A DNA stretch of 15,372 nucleotides, taken from JBBIRM01 sp037441765. GTDB lineage: Bacteria > Desulfobacterota > BSN033 > UBA1163. The DNA lies in assembly GCA_037441765.1 (NCBI GenBank), contig JBBIRM010000061.1, positions 1 through 15,372 on the forward strand, given 5' to 3'. Shown here in pieces: positions 6,467-13,388 of the stretch. Every line of letters starts with the position of its first letter. The stretch's first letter is position 1. The notes under the pieces were generated by a model. The model was not told the DNA's origin and did not search any database. It was given only the letters and a program-made list of their open reading frames with translations. Position numbers and translations under genes: made by a program.

Positions 6467-7744
6467 ATGAAGACGATTGCCAATATATTTCTAATATCAA
6501 TTTTGGCCATTTTCGTGTTCAACCAAACTGAGCTTAGGTCGCAAACTATTGAGCCGATCGTGATTGGGGCTCCCATCCCACGAGCCTCTACCTATGGCCA
6601 GAATGGAGAGCGATCCATGATCCTGGCCATGGAAGAGATAAACGCCGCAGGGGGGATTAAAGTGGGAGGTGTAAAAAGACCTATCAAACTCGAAATTGTG
6701 GATACTCGGGATGAGGAGCCAGGTGTCCCAACGAGCGAAGTCCTTTTGGCCATTGAAAAACTGATTTTAGATAAGAAGGTTAAGATCCTTGCTGGTGGCC
6801 CCTGTATGTCAGAATGTTGCCTTGCAGCCTTAGATTTATATCCAAAATATAAAGTTATCAGCATTGTAAATATCGGCTGTTGGACCCCTGGTTGGCATGC
6901 AAAGACAGGAAAGGACATTGGTCATTATAAATATTCATTCCGTTTAAGCGGGAATGTGGCCTACTGGATCCCAAATATCGTTACCCTGTTAAACGGCATC
7001 AAGGAGAAATATGGATTTAACAAGATGTACATTACCGTGGCTGAAGCCGCACATTGTAAAGCCGCCGCAGCAGCCGTTGAAAAAGGAGCCGTGGCTGGAG
7101 GTTGGGAAGTTGTGGGGAAAGAGGTTCATCCACTTGCCACAACAGATTTTTCAATGATGCTCCGGGATGTGAAGAAATCTGGTGCACAGGTCTTATTTAT
7201 CTGGGATCATACCCCCGAGGCCTTATCCATGATCAATCAATGGCAAGACATGAAGATTCCTGCGGCAGCAATTGGTTTTGTTGGCCCCACTGAAGATCCA
7301 GTCATGTGGAAGCAGACAGGTGGAAAGGTGGCCTACCTTGTTGAATTTGCTGGGGAAGGGGGGACACTTCCTGGTCAGAAGATTACACCTTTAACAGAAC
7401 CTTACTTTAAGGCATTTAAAAAGAGATGGGGGGATGAGCCTCGAGGTACGGGAAATGTTCCAAGTTATACCGTGCTTTATATGTTAAAGGACGCAATTGA
7501 ACGTATAGGTTCATTAGATGTAGATGCTTTAGTTACTGCGATTGAGCAAACCGATATGATCACAGCAGGTGGCAGATTGAGATTTGATAAAACAAACCAC
7601 CAGGCTATTTACGGAACAGATCCAAAAGAAGCCTTAATGCCTCAACTCCTGCAATGGCAGGATGGGAAAAGGGTTTGCATCTGGCCACCCAAAATAGCCA
7701 GTGGTGAGTATAAACTTCCACCTTGGGTAAAACCAGCGAAGTAA
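6467..7744 (+). CDS. Periplasmic substrate-binding protein of a branched-chain amino acid (LIV)-type ABC transporter
   Basis: A 425-residue protein with an N-terminal Sec signal peptide (MKT plus the hydrophobic stretch IANIFLISILAIFVF, cleavage likely near residue 25) and the type I periplasmic-binding fold (Peripla_BP_6). IVIGAPIPRASTYGQNG is the first strand and loop, followed by AMEEINAAGGI, IEKLILDKKVKILAGGP, and the second lobe with LFIWDHTPEALSMINQWQDMK. Such proteins deliver ligand to LivHMGF; related members bind aromatic acids, amides or short acids as well as amino acids. Cys113, Cys117, Cys118 and Cys138 cluster in the ligand-side region, unusual for the family and possibly disulfide-forming or metal-binding (inference). 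AAGGAGG lies 9 nt before the ATG, behind a near-consensus promoter. The acyl-CoA ligase follows after a hairpin. The partner permease operon lies downstream on the opposite strand. Confidence 0.9.
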   Translation: MKTIANIFLISILAIFVFNQTELRSQTIEPIVIGAPIPRASTYGQNGERSMILAMEEINAAGGIKVGGVKRPIKLEIVDTRDEEPGVPTSEVLLAIEKLILDKKVKILAGGPCMSECCLAALDLYPKYKVISIVNIGCWTPGWHAKTGKDIGHYKYSFRLSGNVAYWIPNIVTLLNGIKEKYGFNKMYITVAEAAHCKAAAAAVEKGAVAGGWEVVGKEVHPLATTDFSMMLRDVKKSGAQVLFIWDHTPEALSMINQWQDMKIPAAAIGFVGPTEDPVMWKQTGGKVAYLVEFAGEGGTLPGQKITPLTEPYFKAFKKRWGDEPRGTGNVPSYTVLYMLKDAIERIGSLDVDALVTAIEQTDMITAGGRLRFDKTNHQAIYGTDPKEALMPQLLQWQDGKRVCIWPPKIASGEYKLPPWVKPAK

Positions 7745-7757
7745 AATATTGGAAAGT

Positions 7758-7819
7758 TTCAAGGGTTCCAGAGGTAAGGGTTCAAGATTCATGAACCCTC
7801 AGACCTTTGGCCCCTTGAA
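7758..7819. repeat. Long imperfect hairpin between binding protein and ligase
   Basis: The 62-bp segment folds back on itself. TTCAAGGG (7758-7765) pairs with CCCCTTGAA (7811-7819), CCAGAGGT (7768-7775) with ACCTTTGG (7803-7810, one G-T pair), and AGGGTTCA (7777-7784) with TGAACCCT (7792-7799), leaving a loop of about 7 nt. There is no T-tract, so it is more likely an mRNA-stabilising or attenuating intergenic hairpin, or a dispersed extragenic palindrome, than an intrinsic terminator. An overlapping alternative pairing uses CCCCT (7811-7815) with AGGGG (7825-7829). Confidence 0.7.
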
Positions 7820-7840
7820 CCTTGAGGGGAAGAGGATCGT

Positions 7841-9535
7841 GTGGATTCTAAGGAATTAATCTTTGGTCAGGTGGGTCAGTATGAGAAGACAATTTATGAT
7901 GAACCTGTCTTTGCCGCAATTGACCGAATGTGCGAGAAATATTCAGAAAGGCCAGCAATCATCTACCTCGGAAGTTCATGGACCTATGCTGAATTGAAGG
8001 AGTTGATCGACCGATTTGCAAGGGCCTTATACAAATTGGGGGTAAGCCATGGGGATCGAGTAATGCTCTACATCCCCAACTCCCCTCAATTTATCGCTGG
8101 TTTCTTTGGAGCAATGAAGATTGGGGCAACCCCTGTCCCCGTCTCTCCCATCTACACACCATTTGAGATCGAATATCTAATCAATGATTCAGAAGCGGTG
8201 TATATCCTATGTCAGGATACTAATTTTGGCTATGTCAAGGAGGTTTTTCCAAGAACCTCTTTGAGAGGGATCATCGTCACCAATTATGCCGACTTGCTTC
8301 CTTGGTGGAAAAGATCTGTGGGGGCCATCTTTGATAAGATTCCCCATGGTGTGGTCGAAAAAGATAGAAATGTCCATTTTTTTAAAGACCTCCTTAAAGA
8401 GTCCTCCCCTGATCTTCCAAAAATAAAGATTGATCCAAGGGCTGATCTAAGCCGTCTCCTTTATACTGGCGGAACAACGGGTTTTCCAAAAGGTGTCCCC
8501 ACAAACCATACTGCAGTGGTAAGCTTTGTCAGTGAAATCCGTCAGATCAGTGAAGGATTTGTGGGTGAAGGTGGGGAAGATAGACTCATTATGGTCAACC
8601 CACTCTTCCATGAAATGGCTCAAGGAATGACCATGGCCTGGGGTTTGACAAAGGGAAATCCAGTCATTCTGATGCCGATCCCTGATGTGGATGCCATCTT
8701 GGATACCATCCAAAGATATAAAGTGACATTGTTTCTGGGTGTCCCAACTCTTTACCGCATGATACTGGAACACGATCGGGTTGATATGTATGACTGCTCT
8801 TCACTTAGATTCTGTCTATGCGGTGCGGATAAATTACCACCTGAGGTGAACGAACGCTGGAAGAAAAAATTTGGAAAACCAATTTTTCAGTGTTATGGAG
8901 CAACAGAGGTAGGCTTCACCACAACATCCCCTTTTGACCGAGAGCCTCACCCAGAATCGATAGGAATACCATTACCTTCCAGAGAGGTTTTAATTGTGGA
9001 CCCGGAGACACTGGAAACCGTCCCCCCCAATGAGGTAGGGGAGGTCCTGGTACGCTGCGAGTTTACCTTTAAACATTATTGGAATAAACCAGAGGAGACG
9101 GCTCGGTCCTTTGTCAAAGTGGATGGAAGGATTTTTTATCGAATGGGTGACTTTGCCCGCCGAGGTGAGGATGGGCAGCTCTATTTTGTCGATCGCGGAG
9201 CAGATATCATAAAATATAAAGGGTATCGAGTCTCGGCATCAGAGATTGAAGCGGTTTTGCAAGACCACCCCGCTGTAATTTCTGCCTGTGTGGTAGGGGT
9301 TCCTGATACGAAGACTGGTGAGCGAATCAAAGCCATTGTTGTCCTAAAAGAAGATGCCAGGGGGGTAAGCGCTCTGGATTTGCTCAATTGGTGCCGTGAA
9401 AGGCTCGCCCCTTACAAGGTTCCAAGATATATCGAGTTTAGGGATATGCTTCCAAAATCGAAAGTGGGAAAACTTTTGCGACGAGAAATCCGCGATGAAG
9501 AGCGTAGGAAAACACAGAAGAAAATTGAGAGATAA
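7841..9535 (+). CDS. AMP-forming acyl-CoA synthetase (ligase)
   Basis: A 564-residue member of the ANL adenylate-forming superfamily; it activates a carboxylic acid through an acyl-AMP to the CoA thioester in the cytoplasm. Motifs in order are the P-loop YTGGTTGFPKG (208-218), the His-containing NPLFHEMAQG (253-262), YGATEVG (352-358), the hinge segment YRMGDFARRGEDG (Asp437), KYKGYRVSASEIE (458-470), and the C-terminal catalytic Lys544 in PKSKVGKLLRR. The size and lack of a lid insertion fit long- or medium-chain fatty-acid or aromatic-acid ligases; the substrate cannot be read from the motifs. It starts with GTG at 7841, preceded by GGGGAAGAGGA. It lies 96 bp after the binding-protein gene on the same strand, probably in one transcript through the hairpin. 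Only 6 bp separate its stop from the convergent livF stop, so no terminator fits between them. Confidence 0.92.
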   Translation: MDSKELIFGQVGQYEKTIYDEPVFAAIDRMCEKYSERPAIIYLGSSWTYAELKELIDRFARALYKLGVSHGDRVMLYIPNSPQFIAGFFGAMKIGATPVPVSPIYTPFEIEYLINDSEAVYILCQDTNFGYVKEVFPRTSLRGIIVTNYADLLPWWKRSVGAIFDKIPHGVVEKDRNVHFFKDLLKESSPDLPKIKIDPRADLSRLLYTGGTTGFPKGVPTNHTAVVSFVSEIRQISEGFVGEGGEDRLIMVNPLFHEMAQGMTMAWGLTKGNPVILMPIPDVDAILDTIQRYKVTLFLGVPTLYRMILEHDRVDMYDCSSLRFCLCGADKLPPEVNERWKKKFGKPIFQCYGATEVGFTTTSPFDREPHPESIGIPLPSREVLIVDPETLETVPPNEVGEVLVRCEFTFKHYWNKPEETARSFVKVDGRIFYRMGDFARRGEDGQLYFVDRGADIIKYKGYRVSASEIEAVLQDHPAVISACVVGVPDTKTGERIKAIVVLKEDARGVSALDLLNWCRERLAPYKVPRYIEFRDMLPKSKVGKLLRREIRDEERRKTQKKIER

Positions 9536-9541
9536 TAAAGG

Positions 9542-10297
9542 TCACAATCCAAAATAGGCTTCCTTTACATCTGGGTTTTCTAATAGTTCACCCCCAGTCC
9601 CTTCTGCTACCAATCCCCCATTTTCAAGCACATATGCATAATCCACAATGGGGAGTATCGGTCTGGCATATTGCTCAGCGACTACGATTGTAATGGCGGT
9701 CTCCTCTCGGATCGCCTTAATCGCTTTGGCAAGCCTGACCTCAATAGCAGGAGCTAATCCGAGCAAAGGTTCATCAAGTAGAAGGAGTTTAGGTTGAGCC
9801 ATCAAAGCCCTACCAATCGCTAGCATCTGCTGCTCCCCTCCACTGAGAAATCCACCTGGTCTCCTTTTCAATTTTTCAAGTTCTGGAAAGAGATTGAACA
9901 CATAGGCAAGCGTCCTTTTGGCCTGAGTTTTAGTGGCCAAATAACCTCCCATCCTCAGGTTCTCAAGGGTACTACTTTCCGGAAATATGAGACGCCTTTC
10001 TGGACAAAGAATAATCCCTTTTTTGGCCCTTTGGCTCGGTTCAACATTGAGAATATCTTCTCCTTTAAACTTTATTTCCCCTGTGATGGTAATCCTCTCC
10101 CCTCCCTTCATCTCCTCTTTCTTTTTTACGTCCAAGATAATCCCTGAGATACAATACATGAGAGATGATTTACCTGCACTATTCGAGCCGAAAATCCCCA
10201 CAATGAACCCTTCGTTAACTCTAAGGGTCACATTATTGATGGCCAGAGCATTTTCATAAAATAACATGAGATCTTTAATCTCGAGGATGGCACTCAC
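9542..10297 (-). CDS. livF: LIV-type ABC transporter ATP-binding protein LivF
   Basis: A 251-residue ATPase, the second of the pair that powers LivHM at the inner face of the membrane. It has Walker A GSNSAGKS (37-44), signature LSGGEQQML (151-159), Walker B LLLLDEP (171-177) and the LivF-type switch segment VVAEQYA, where Gln209 replaces the usual His, as is normal for LivF. About 13-15 extra residues (roughly 54-70, charged: VKKKEEMKGGERIT) sit between Walker A and the first beta hairpin compared with typical LivF. The GTG start overlaps the livG stop by 4 nt (GTGA), indicating translational coupling. It is the last gene of livHMGF. Confidence 0.93.
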   Translation of the reverse strand: MSAILEIKDLMLFYENALAINNVTLRVNEGFIVGIFGSNSAGKSSLMYCISGIILDVKKKEEMKGGERITITGEIKFKGEDILNVEPSQRAKKGIILCPERRLIFPESSTLENLRMGGYLATKTQAKRTLAYVFNLFPELEKLKRRPGGFLSGGEQQMLAIGRALMAQPKLLLLDEPLLGLAPAIEVRLAKAIKAIREETAITIVVAEQYARPILPIVDYAYVLENGGLVAEGTGGELLENPDVKEAYFGL

Positions 10298-11058
10298 AGT
10301 CTTATTTCCTCTCCGAGATATGCGCTTCTCACCTTCTCATCATTCATCACCTGCTCTGGCCTTCCTTCAGCCAACTTCTCACCAAAGCACAATACGATTA
10401 CCTTATCTGCCACAGAAAAAAGTTCCCTCAATCTGTGTTCGATCATCATCAAAGTAACCCCTCTCATCCGAAGTCTTTCGATCAATGGAACCATGCTGGC
10501 AATTTCACTCATGCTGAGTCCTGAAAAAACCTCATCACAAATAATAACCTCTGGCCGAAGGGCAAGACAACGGGCCAGTTCAAGACGTTTCAGATAACCC
10601 AGAGGAAGGGCAGAAGCCGATTTGTAGGGAACATAGGCATCCCTTTCAAAACCAACCTCTTCAAGCAGATCGATCGCTACCGCATCCCTATCCCCTCCCC
10701 TGCTTCCAGCAAATCTTCGAGCCCTTGGAGACCATAGAGGGACAATCAGATTTTTAAATGACCTGAGGCTTAGAAATGGCCGAACGACCTGAAATGTCCT
10801 GGCCACACCCAGATCTGCAATTTTATATGGGGGGAGGCCTGTAATTCTCATATCTTTAAAAAAGACCTCACCTGTCTCGGGTTTAACAAATCCGGTGATG
10901 GCATTAACCAATGTGGTCTTTCCTGAACCATTAGGTCCGATCACTCCAAGAACCTCTCCCTCTAATAGATCAAAACTCACCTCCTTAAGGGCTTTCACTC
11001 CTCCAAAAGATTTACTCAAATTTCTAACCTTGAGGATACTCTTTTTTTGCTCTTCCAT
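10294..11058 (-). CDS. livG: LIV-type ABC transporter ATP-binding protein LivG
   Basis: A 254-residue ATPase with Walker A GPNGSGKT (41-48), Q-loop at about 90 (ARTFQVVRPF), Walker B VIICDEVFSGL (171-181) and switch His208 in MMIEHRL. The signature motif reads LPLGYLKRLELARCL (151-165). LivG proteins usually show LPYGQQRRLEIARAL, so the Gln/Lys after Gly is replaced by Tyr; the Walker B also has Cys before the Asp and Val after the catalytic Glu176. These are mild departures and the protein is probably active. The ATG at 11058 is preferred: it lies 5 nt after the livM stop, with AAGG and GAGGG upstream. A TTG at 11079 would overlap livM without a ribosome site. It is third in livHMGF. Confidence 0.93.
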   Translation of the reverse strand: MEEQKKSILKVRNLSKSFGGVKALKEVSFDLLEGEVLGVIGPNGSGKTTLVNAITGFVKPETGEVFFKDMRITGLPPYKIADLGVARTFQVVRPFLSLRSFKNLIVPLWSPRARRFAGSRGGDRDAVAIDLLEEVGFERDAYVPYKSASALPLGYLKRLELARCLALRPEVIICDEVFSGLSMSEIASMVPLIERLRMRGVTLMMIEHRLRELFSVADKVIVLCFGEKLAEGRPEQVMNDEKVRSAYLGEEIRL

Positions 11059-11063
11059 CCCTC

Positions 11064-12110
11064 TTATACCTTCACCCAATGTTCAATCTGATGGTACTTT
11101 CTTGTGGCCCAATTGAGCAGTCCCTCTGGTTTGAATAGTATGAATCCCACAAGTACAAAACAGTAAAGGACAACTCGAAGTTGACCAAATCCTCGAAGGA
11201 GTTCAGAGAGTGGAGCGAGTATGAGTGCTCCCAATGCAGGACCTGCCAAGGTTCCCGGGCCTCCCATGATGCAAGCAGAAATCGGCATAATAGAAAAGTC
11301 CACCGCAAAAAGCGAAACCCCTACAAAACCTGAAAAATGTGCTACAAATGCCCCAGCAAAACACCCAATCATACTGGCAATATAGAGTGCATAGACCTTC
11401 ACCCTCGTCACGTTGATCCCTGAAGCATATACCGCTTGATCATTGTCTTTGATCCCTGCGAAGACAACTCCGATATCTTCACCACACAACCTTCTCAAAC
11501 CAAATATAGAGGTAAGGAGGATGACAAGGATCAGATATATACCAATCCATGTACTGGGGAAGCCAGCAATTGGGCTTAATCCTTCTGTTCCTTCAAAAAG
11601 ATTTCCTGCCAGGATGATACTTGTAGTCAAAAATGGAAACATGAAAGTAACCACTGCAAAGTAGATTCCTCTAAGGGGTAGACAGGGAAGCCAGAGCAAA
11701 GTGCAAAGAATGGCCCCACCAAATGTGCCAATGGGTATCGTCAAAAAAACAGGCAACTTAAGGTAATAATTGAGTCCCCCTGAAATGTAGCCGCCTACCC
11801 CGATCATAAAGGCTCCACCGATGCAAACCAACCCTACCCTTTCTGCTAAAAAGTCGAAGGAGATGGCCAGTAGTGCGTAAACCCCTGCCAATCCTAAGAC
11901 CCTTTGCCAATAAAGGCCAGGTAACACCAGAGGTAAAACGAGTAACCCGATAATCAAACTGGCTCGGGGCGCAAGGAGGTATAACACCTCGCGCCACGAT
12001 TGAATAGCATAAAGACCCTCTGTCCGAGCCTTAATCCCTCTATCCAGTCTTTCCTTTCGTCTCTCTATGGCACCTATTTCCCTATTCATGGTTTTTCGTT
12101 CATGGTTCAT
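11064..12110 (-). CDS. livM: LIV-type ABC transporter permease LivM
   Basis: A 348-residue inner-membrane permease with about eight to ten hydrophobic segments beginning near residue 49 (SLIIGLLVLPLVLPGL). Family landmarks are AFMIGVGGYISG, LPLRGIYFAVVTFMF, the cytoplasmic coupling segment GIKDNDQAVYASGINVTRVKVYAL, and GGPGTLAGPALGALIL near the C-terminus. It pairs with LivH to form the channel. The hydrophilic N-terminus (about 45 residues, many Arg/Glu) is longer than usual. Its first residues (MNHERKTMNRE) are encoded by a 7-nt tandem repeat holding several out-of-frame ATGs, so the start could be 12110 or the in-frame ATG at 12089. Neither has a clear ribosome site, and re-initiation after livH (stop 12125-12127) is likely. 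Confidence 0.92.
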   Translation of the reverse strand: MNHERKTMNREIGAIERRKERLDRGIKARTEGLYAIQSWREVLYLLAPRASLIIGLLVLPLVLPGLYWQRVLGLAGVYALLAISFDFLAERVGLVCIGGAFMIGVGGYISGGLNYYLKLPVFLTIPIGTFGGAILCTLLWLPCLPLRGIYFAVVTFMFPFLTTSIILAGNLFEGTEGLSPIAGFPSTWIGIYLILVILLTSIFGLRRLCGEDIGVVFAGIKDNDQAVYASGINVTRVKVYALYIASMIGCFAGAFVAHFSGFVGVSLFAVDFSIMPISACIMGGPGTLAGPALGALILAPLSELLRGFGQLRVVLYCFVLVGFILFKPEGLLNWATRKYHQIEHWVKV

Positions 12111-12125
12111 CGTTCATCGTTTCAT
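12089..12125 (-). repeat. Heptanucleotide tandem repeat with stacked ATGs at the livH-livM junction
   Basis: On the minus strand, from the livH stop onward, units ATGAAACG, ATGAACG, ATGAACC, ATGAACG, AAAAACC and then ATGAATA follow one another with a 7-nt period. ATG codons lie at 12125, 12117, 12110, 12103 and 12089. Only 12125, 12110 and 12089 are in the livM frame, and 12125 meets a TGA three codons later. The first ATG overlaps the livH TAA (TAATG). Confidence 0.8.
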
Positions 12126-13009
12126 TAGACCCTTTCTTCCAACTCTTTCTGCCGGCCAAAAAGACCTGAGGGCTTTAGAATTAGAATCAGAATAATGAGT
12201 CCAAAAACAAGAACATTATTCCACATCGTTCCACCCATAGCGGACATCAGGGTGGTGGCAAGACCCAAGATGAGGGCTGAGAGAACAGTTCCTACCCAGC
12301 TTCCTAACCCTCCGATCACACAGACTGCAATTGCATTGGTCAGAACGCTATATCCCGATTCACAATTGACATTACCCAGAGGCATAATAACGATGGCTGC
12401 CAATCCGGCCAGCGCTGACCCAATGCCTAAGGCAATATTAGCCATTCTATCAGAATTGATGCCAAGCATTAAAGCAGCCCTTTCATGCTGAGCCATGGCT
12501 CGAAGCGAAAGCCCTATTTTATGATAGTGAGTAAACAGCCACATAATTCCCAAAAGGAGTAATCCAGCTCCAATAATGACAATGCGTTGAAGATCAATGG
12601 TCACCCAGGGCATTTCAACAACCCCGTCAATTACACGTGGTAATACATATCCTGGACCGATGAAGCCTTTGAAACCCCCAATACCTTGTAAACGTAGCCC
12701 TTCGAGTATCGCCAGTGCAATGGCAAAGGACACAATAATTTCTGAAATGGGCATGCCTCTTACCCGGATCATGACAAACTGATAGATGGCCATGCCAATA
12801 AGAGAGACAATAAGGAGAGACAAAACAACACTCAACCAGTAGGGAAGTCCTCCACTGTTAATAAAGCTCCATGTGATAAACCCCGTAACCACATATAAGG
12901 CTCCATGGGCAAAGTTTGGCAATCGACTGATGCCATACACAAAAGAGAACCCCATCGCCATCAAAACAAAGGTCATGCCGTTGGCCACTCCGTAGACAAT
13001 GACCTCCAC
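12125..13009 (-). CDS. livH: LIV-type ABC transporter permease LivH
   Basis: A 294-residue, highly hydrophobic inner-membrane permease of the LivH family. It shows the N-terminal GVANGMTFVLMAMGFSFVYG and FAHGALY segments, the coupling region HYHKIGLSLRAMAQHERAALMLGI (cytoplasmic loop contacting the ATPases), and the C-terminal VIGGLGSWVGTVLSALILG and LILILKPSGLFGR landmarks. Length equals the family norm. It starts with GTG at 13009, preceded by GGGAGG about 7 nt upstream. It is the first gene of livHMGF, behind a near-consensus promoter. The binding protein is not in this operon but is encoded 5 kb away on the other strand. Confidence 0.94.
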   Translation of the reverse strand: MEVIVYGVANGMTFVLMAMGFSFVYGISRLPNFAHGALYVVTGFITWSFINSGGLPYWLSVVLSLLIVSLIGMAIYQFVMIRVRGMPISEIIVSFAIALAILEGLRLQGIGGFKGFIGPGYVLPRVIDGVVEMPWVTIDLQRIVIIGAGLLLLGIMWLFTHYHKIGLSLRAMAQHERAALMLGINSDRMANIALGIGSALAGLAAIVIMPLGNVNCESGYSVLTNAIAVCVIGGLGSWVGTVLSALILGLATTLMSAMGGTMWNNVLVFGLIILILILKPSGLFGRQKELEERV

Positions 13010-13057
13010 TGAACTACCTCCCGTATCAATAGTGTACCTTATTAAATATTGGGGCGA

Positions 13058-13086
13058 ATTTTATTATTATCTGCCTAAACTGTCAA
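13058..13086 (-). promoter_or_regulatory. Sigma70-type promoter of the livHMGF operon
   Basis: On the minus strand TTGACA (complement of 13081-13086) and TAAAAT (complement of 13058-13063) are spaced by exactly 17 bp, giving a leader of about 40 nt to the livH GTG. The miniature transposable element begins 11 bp upstream of the -35 box. Confidence 0.75.
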
Positions 13087-13097
13087 GCAGTTTTGCT

Positions 13098-13316
13098 GAG
13101 ATTTCTGAAAAGTATTTAAAAATGATTTTTAGACTGGGGAGGTGGGTGAAAAAGCCTTCGAGCGGATACCTTTATAATTTTAGCACAATTGATTAATTCC
13201 CTTAAAAGAATAGATTTTTTCTTAAACGATTGTTAGCAATTTAACATTTAAAAGCCCGCGTTCGAAGGGTTTGGAACCCTACCTCCCCAGTCTTTCAAGG
13301 CCTTTTCAGAAGTCTC
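13098..13316 (+). mobile_element. 219-bp MITE, copy 1, with 5-bp target duplication TTGCT
   Basis: A 219-bp non-coding element. Its left end GAGATTTCTGAAAAG and right end (complement reads GAGACTTCTGAAAAG) are inverted repeats. The similarity goes on inward through AGACTGGGGAGGT on both arms and a CCTTCGA / TCGAAGG pair, so the arms reach about 60-70 bp with one extra AT-rich stretch in the left arm. It is flanked directly by TTGCT at 13093-13097 and again at 13317-13321, a perfect target-site duplication. It holds no gene. It is about 85% identical by eye to the copy at 14962-15180 and in the same orientation. The transposase that would move it is not in the window. Confidence 0.88.
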
Positions 13317-13320
13317 TTGC

Positions 13321-13349
13321 TTGACTTAAAATGGGGTTTCTCTTAATAT
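13321..13349 (+). promoter_or_regulatory. Sigma70-type promoter of the amidohydrolase gene
   Basis: TTGACT (13321-13326) and TAATAT (13344-13349) are 17 bp apart. The predicted transcript start is near 13356, about 33 nt before the ATG at 13389. The first base of the -35 box is also the last base of the element's target duplication. Confidence 0.7.
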
Positions 13350-13388
13350 TTTGTCGTTAAGAAAATTTAAGGCTTGGGTGAAAAAAGA

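Noticed and set aside
11059..11079. Extension of LivG from a TTG at 11079
   Set aside because: No ribosome site precedes it and it would overlap livM; the ATG at 11058 follows the livM stop by 5 nt.
12089..12125. The heptad repeat as a CRISPR-like array
   Set aside because: The units are contiguous 7-mers without spacers; no cas gene or 25-40 bp repeat is present in the window.
13098..13316. The hairpin-rich intergenic segment as a riboswitch or structured small RNA of livH or the amidohydrolase
   Set aside because: It lies upstream of both promoters rather than in either leader, and a second copy with target duplications shows it is a mobile element.
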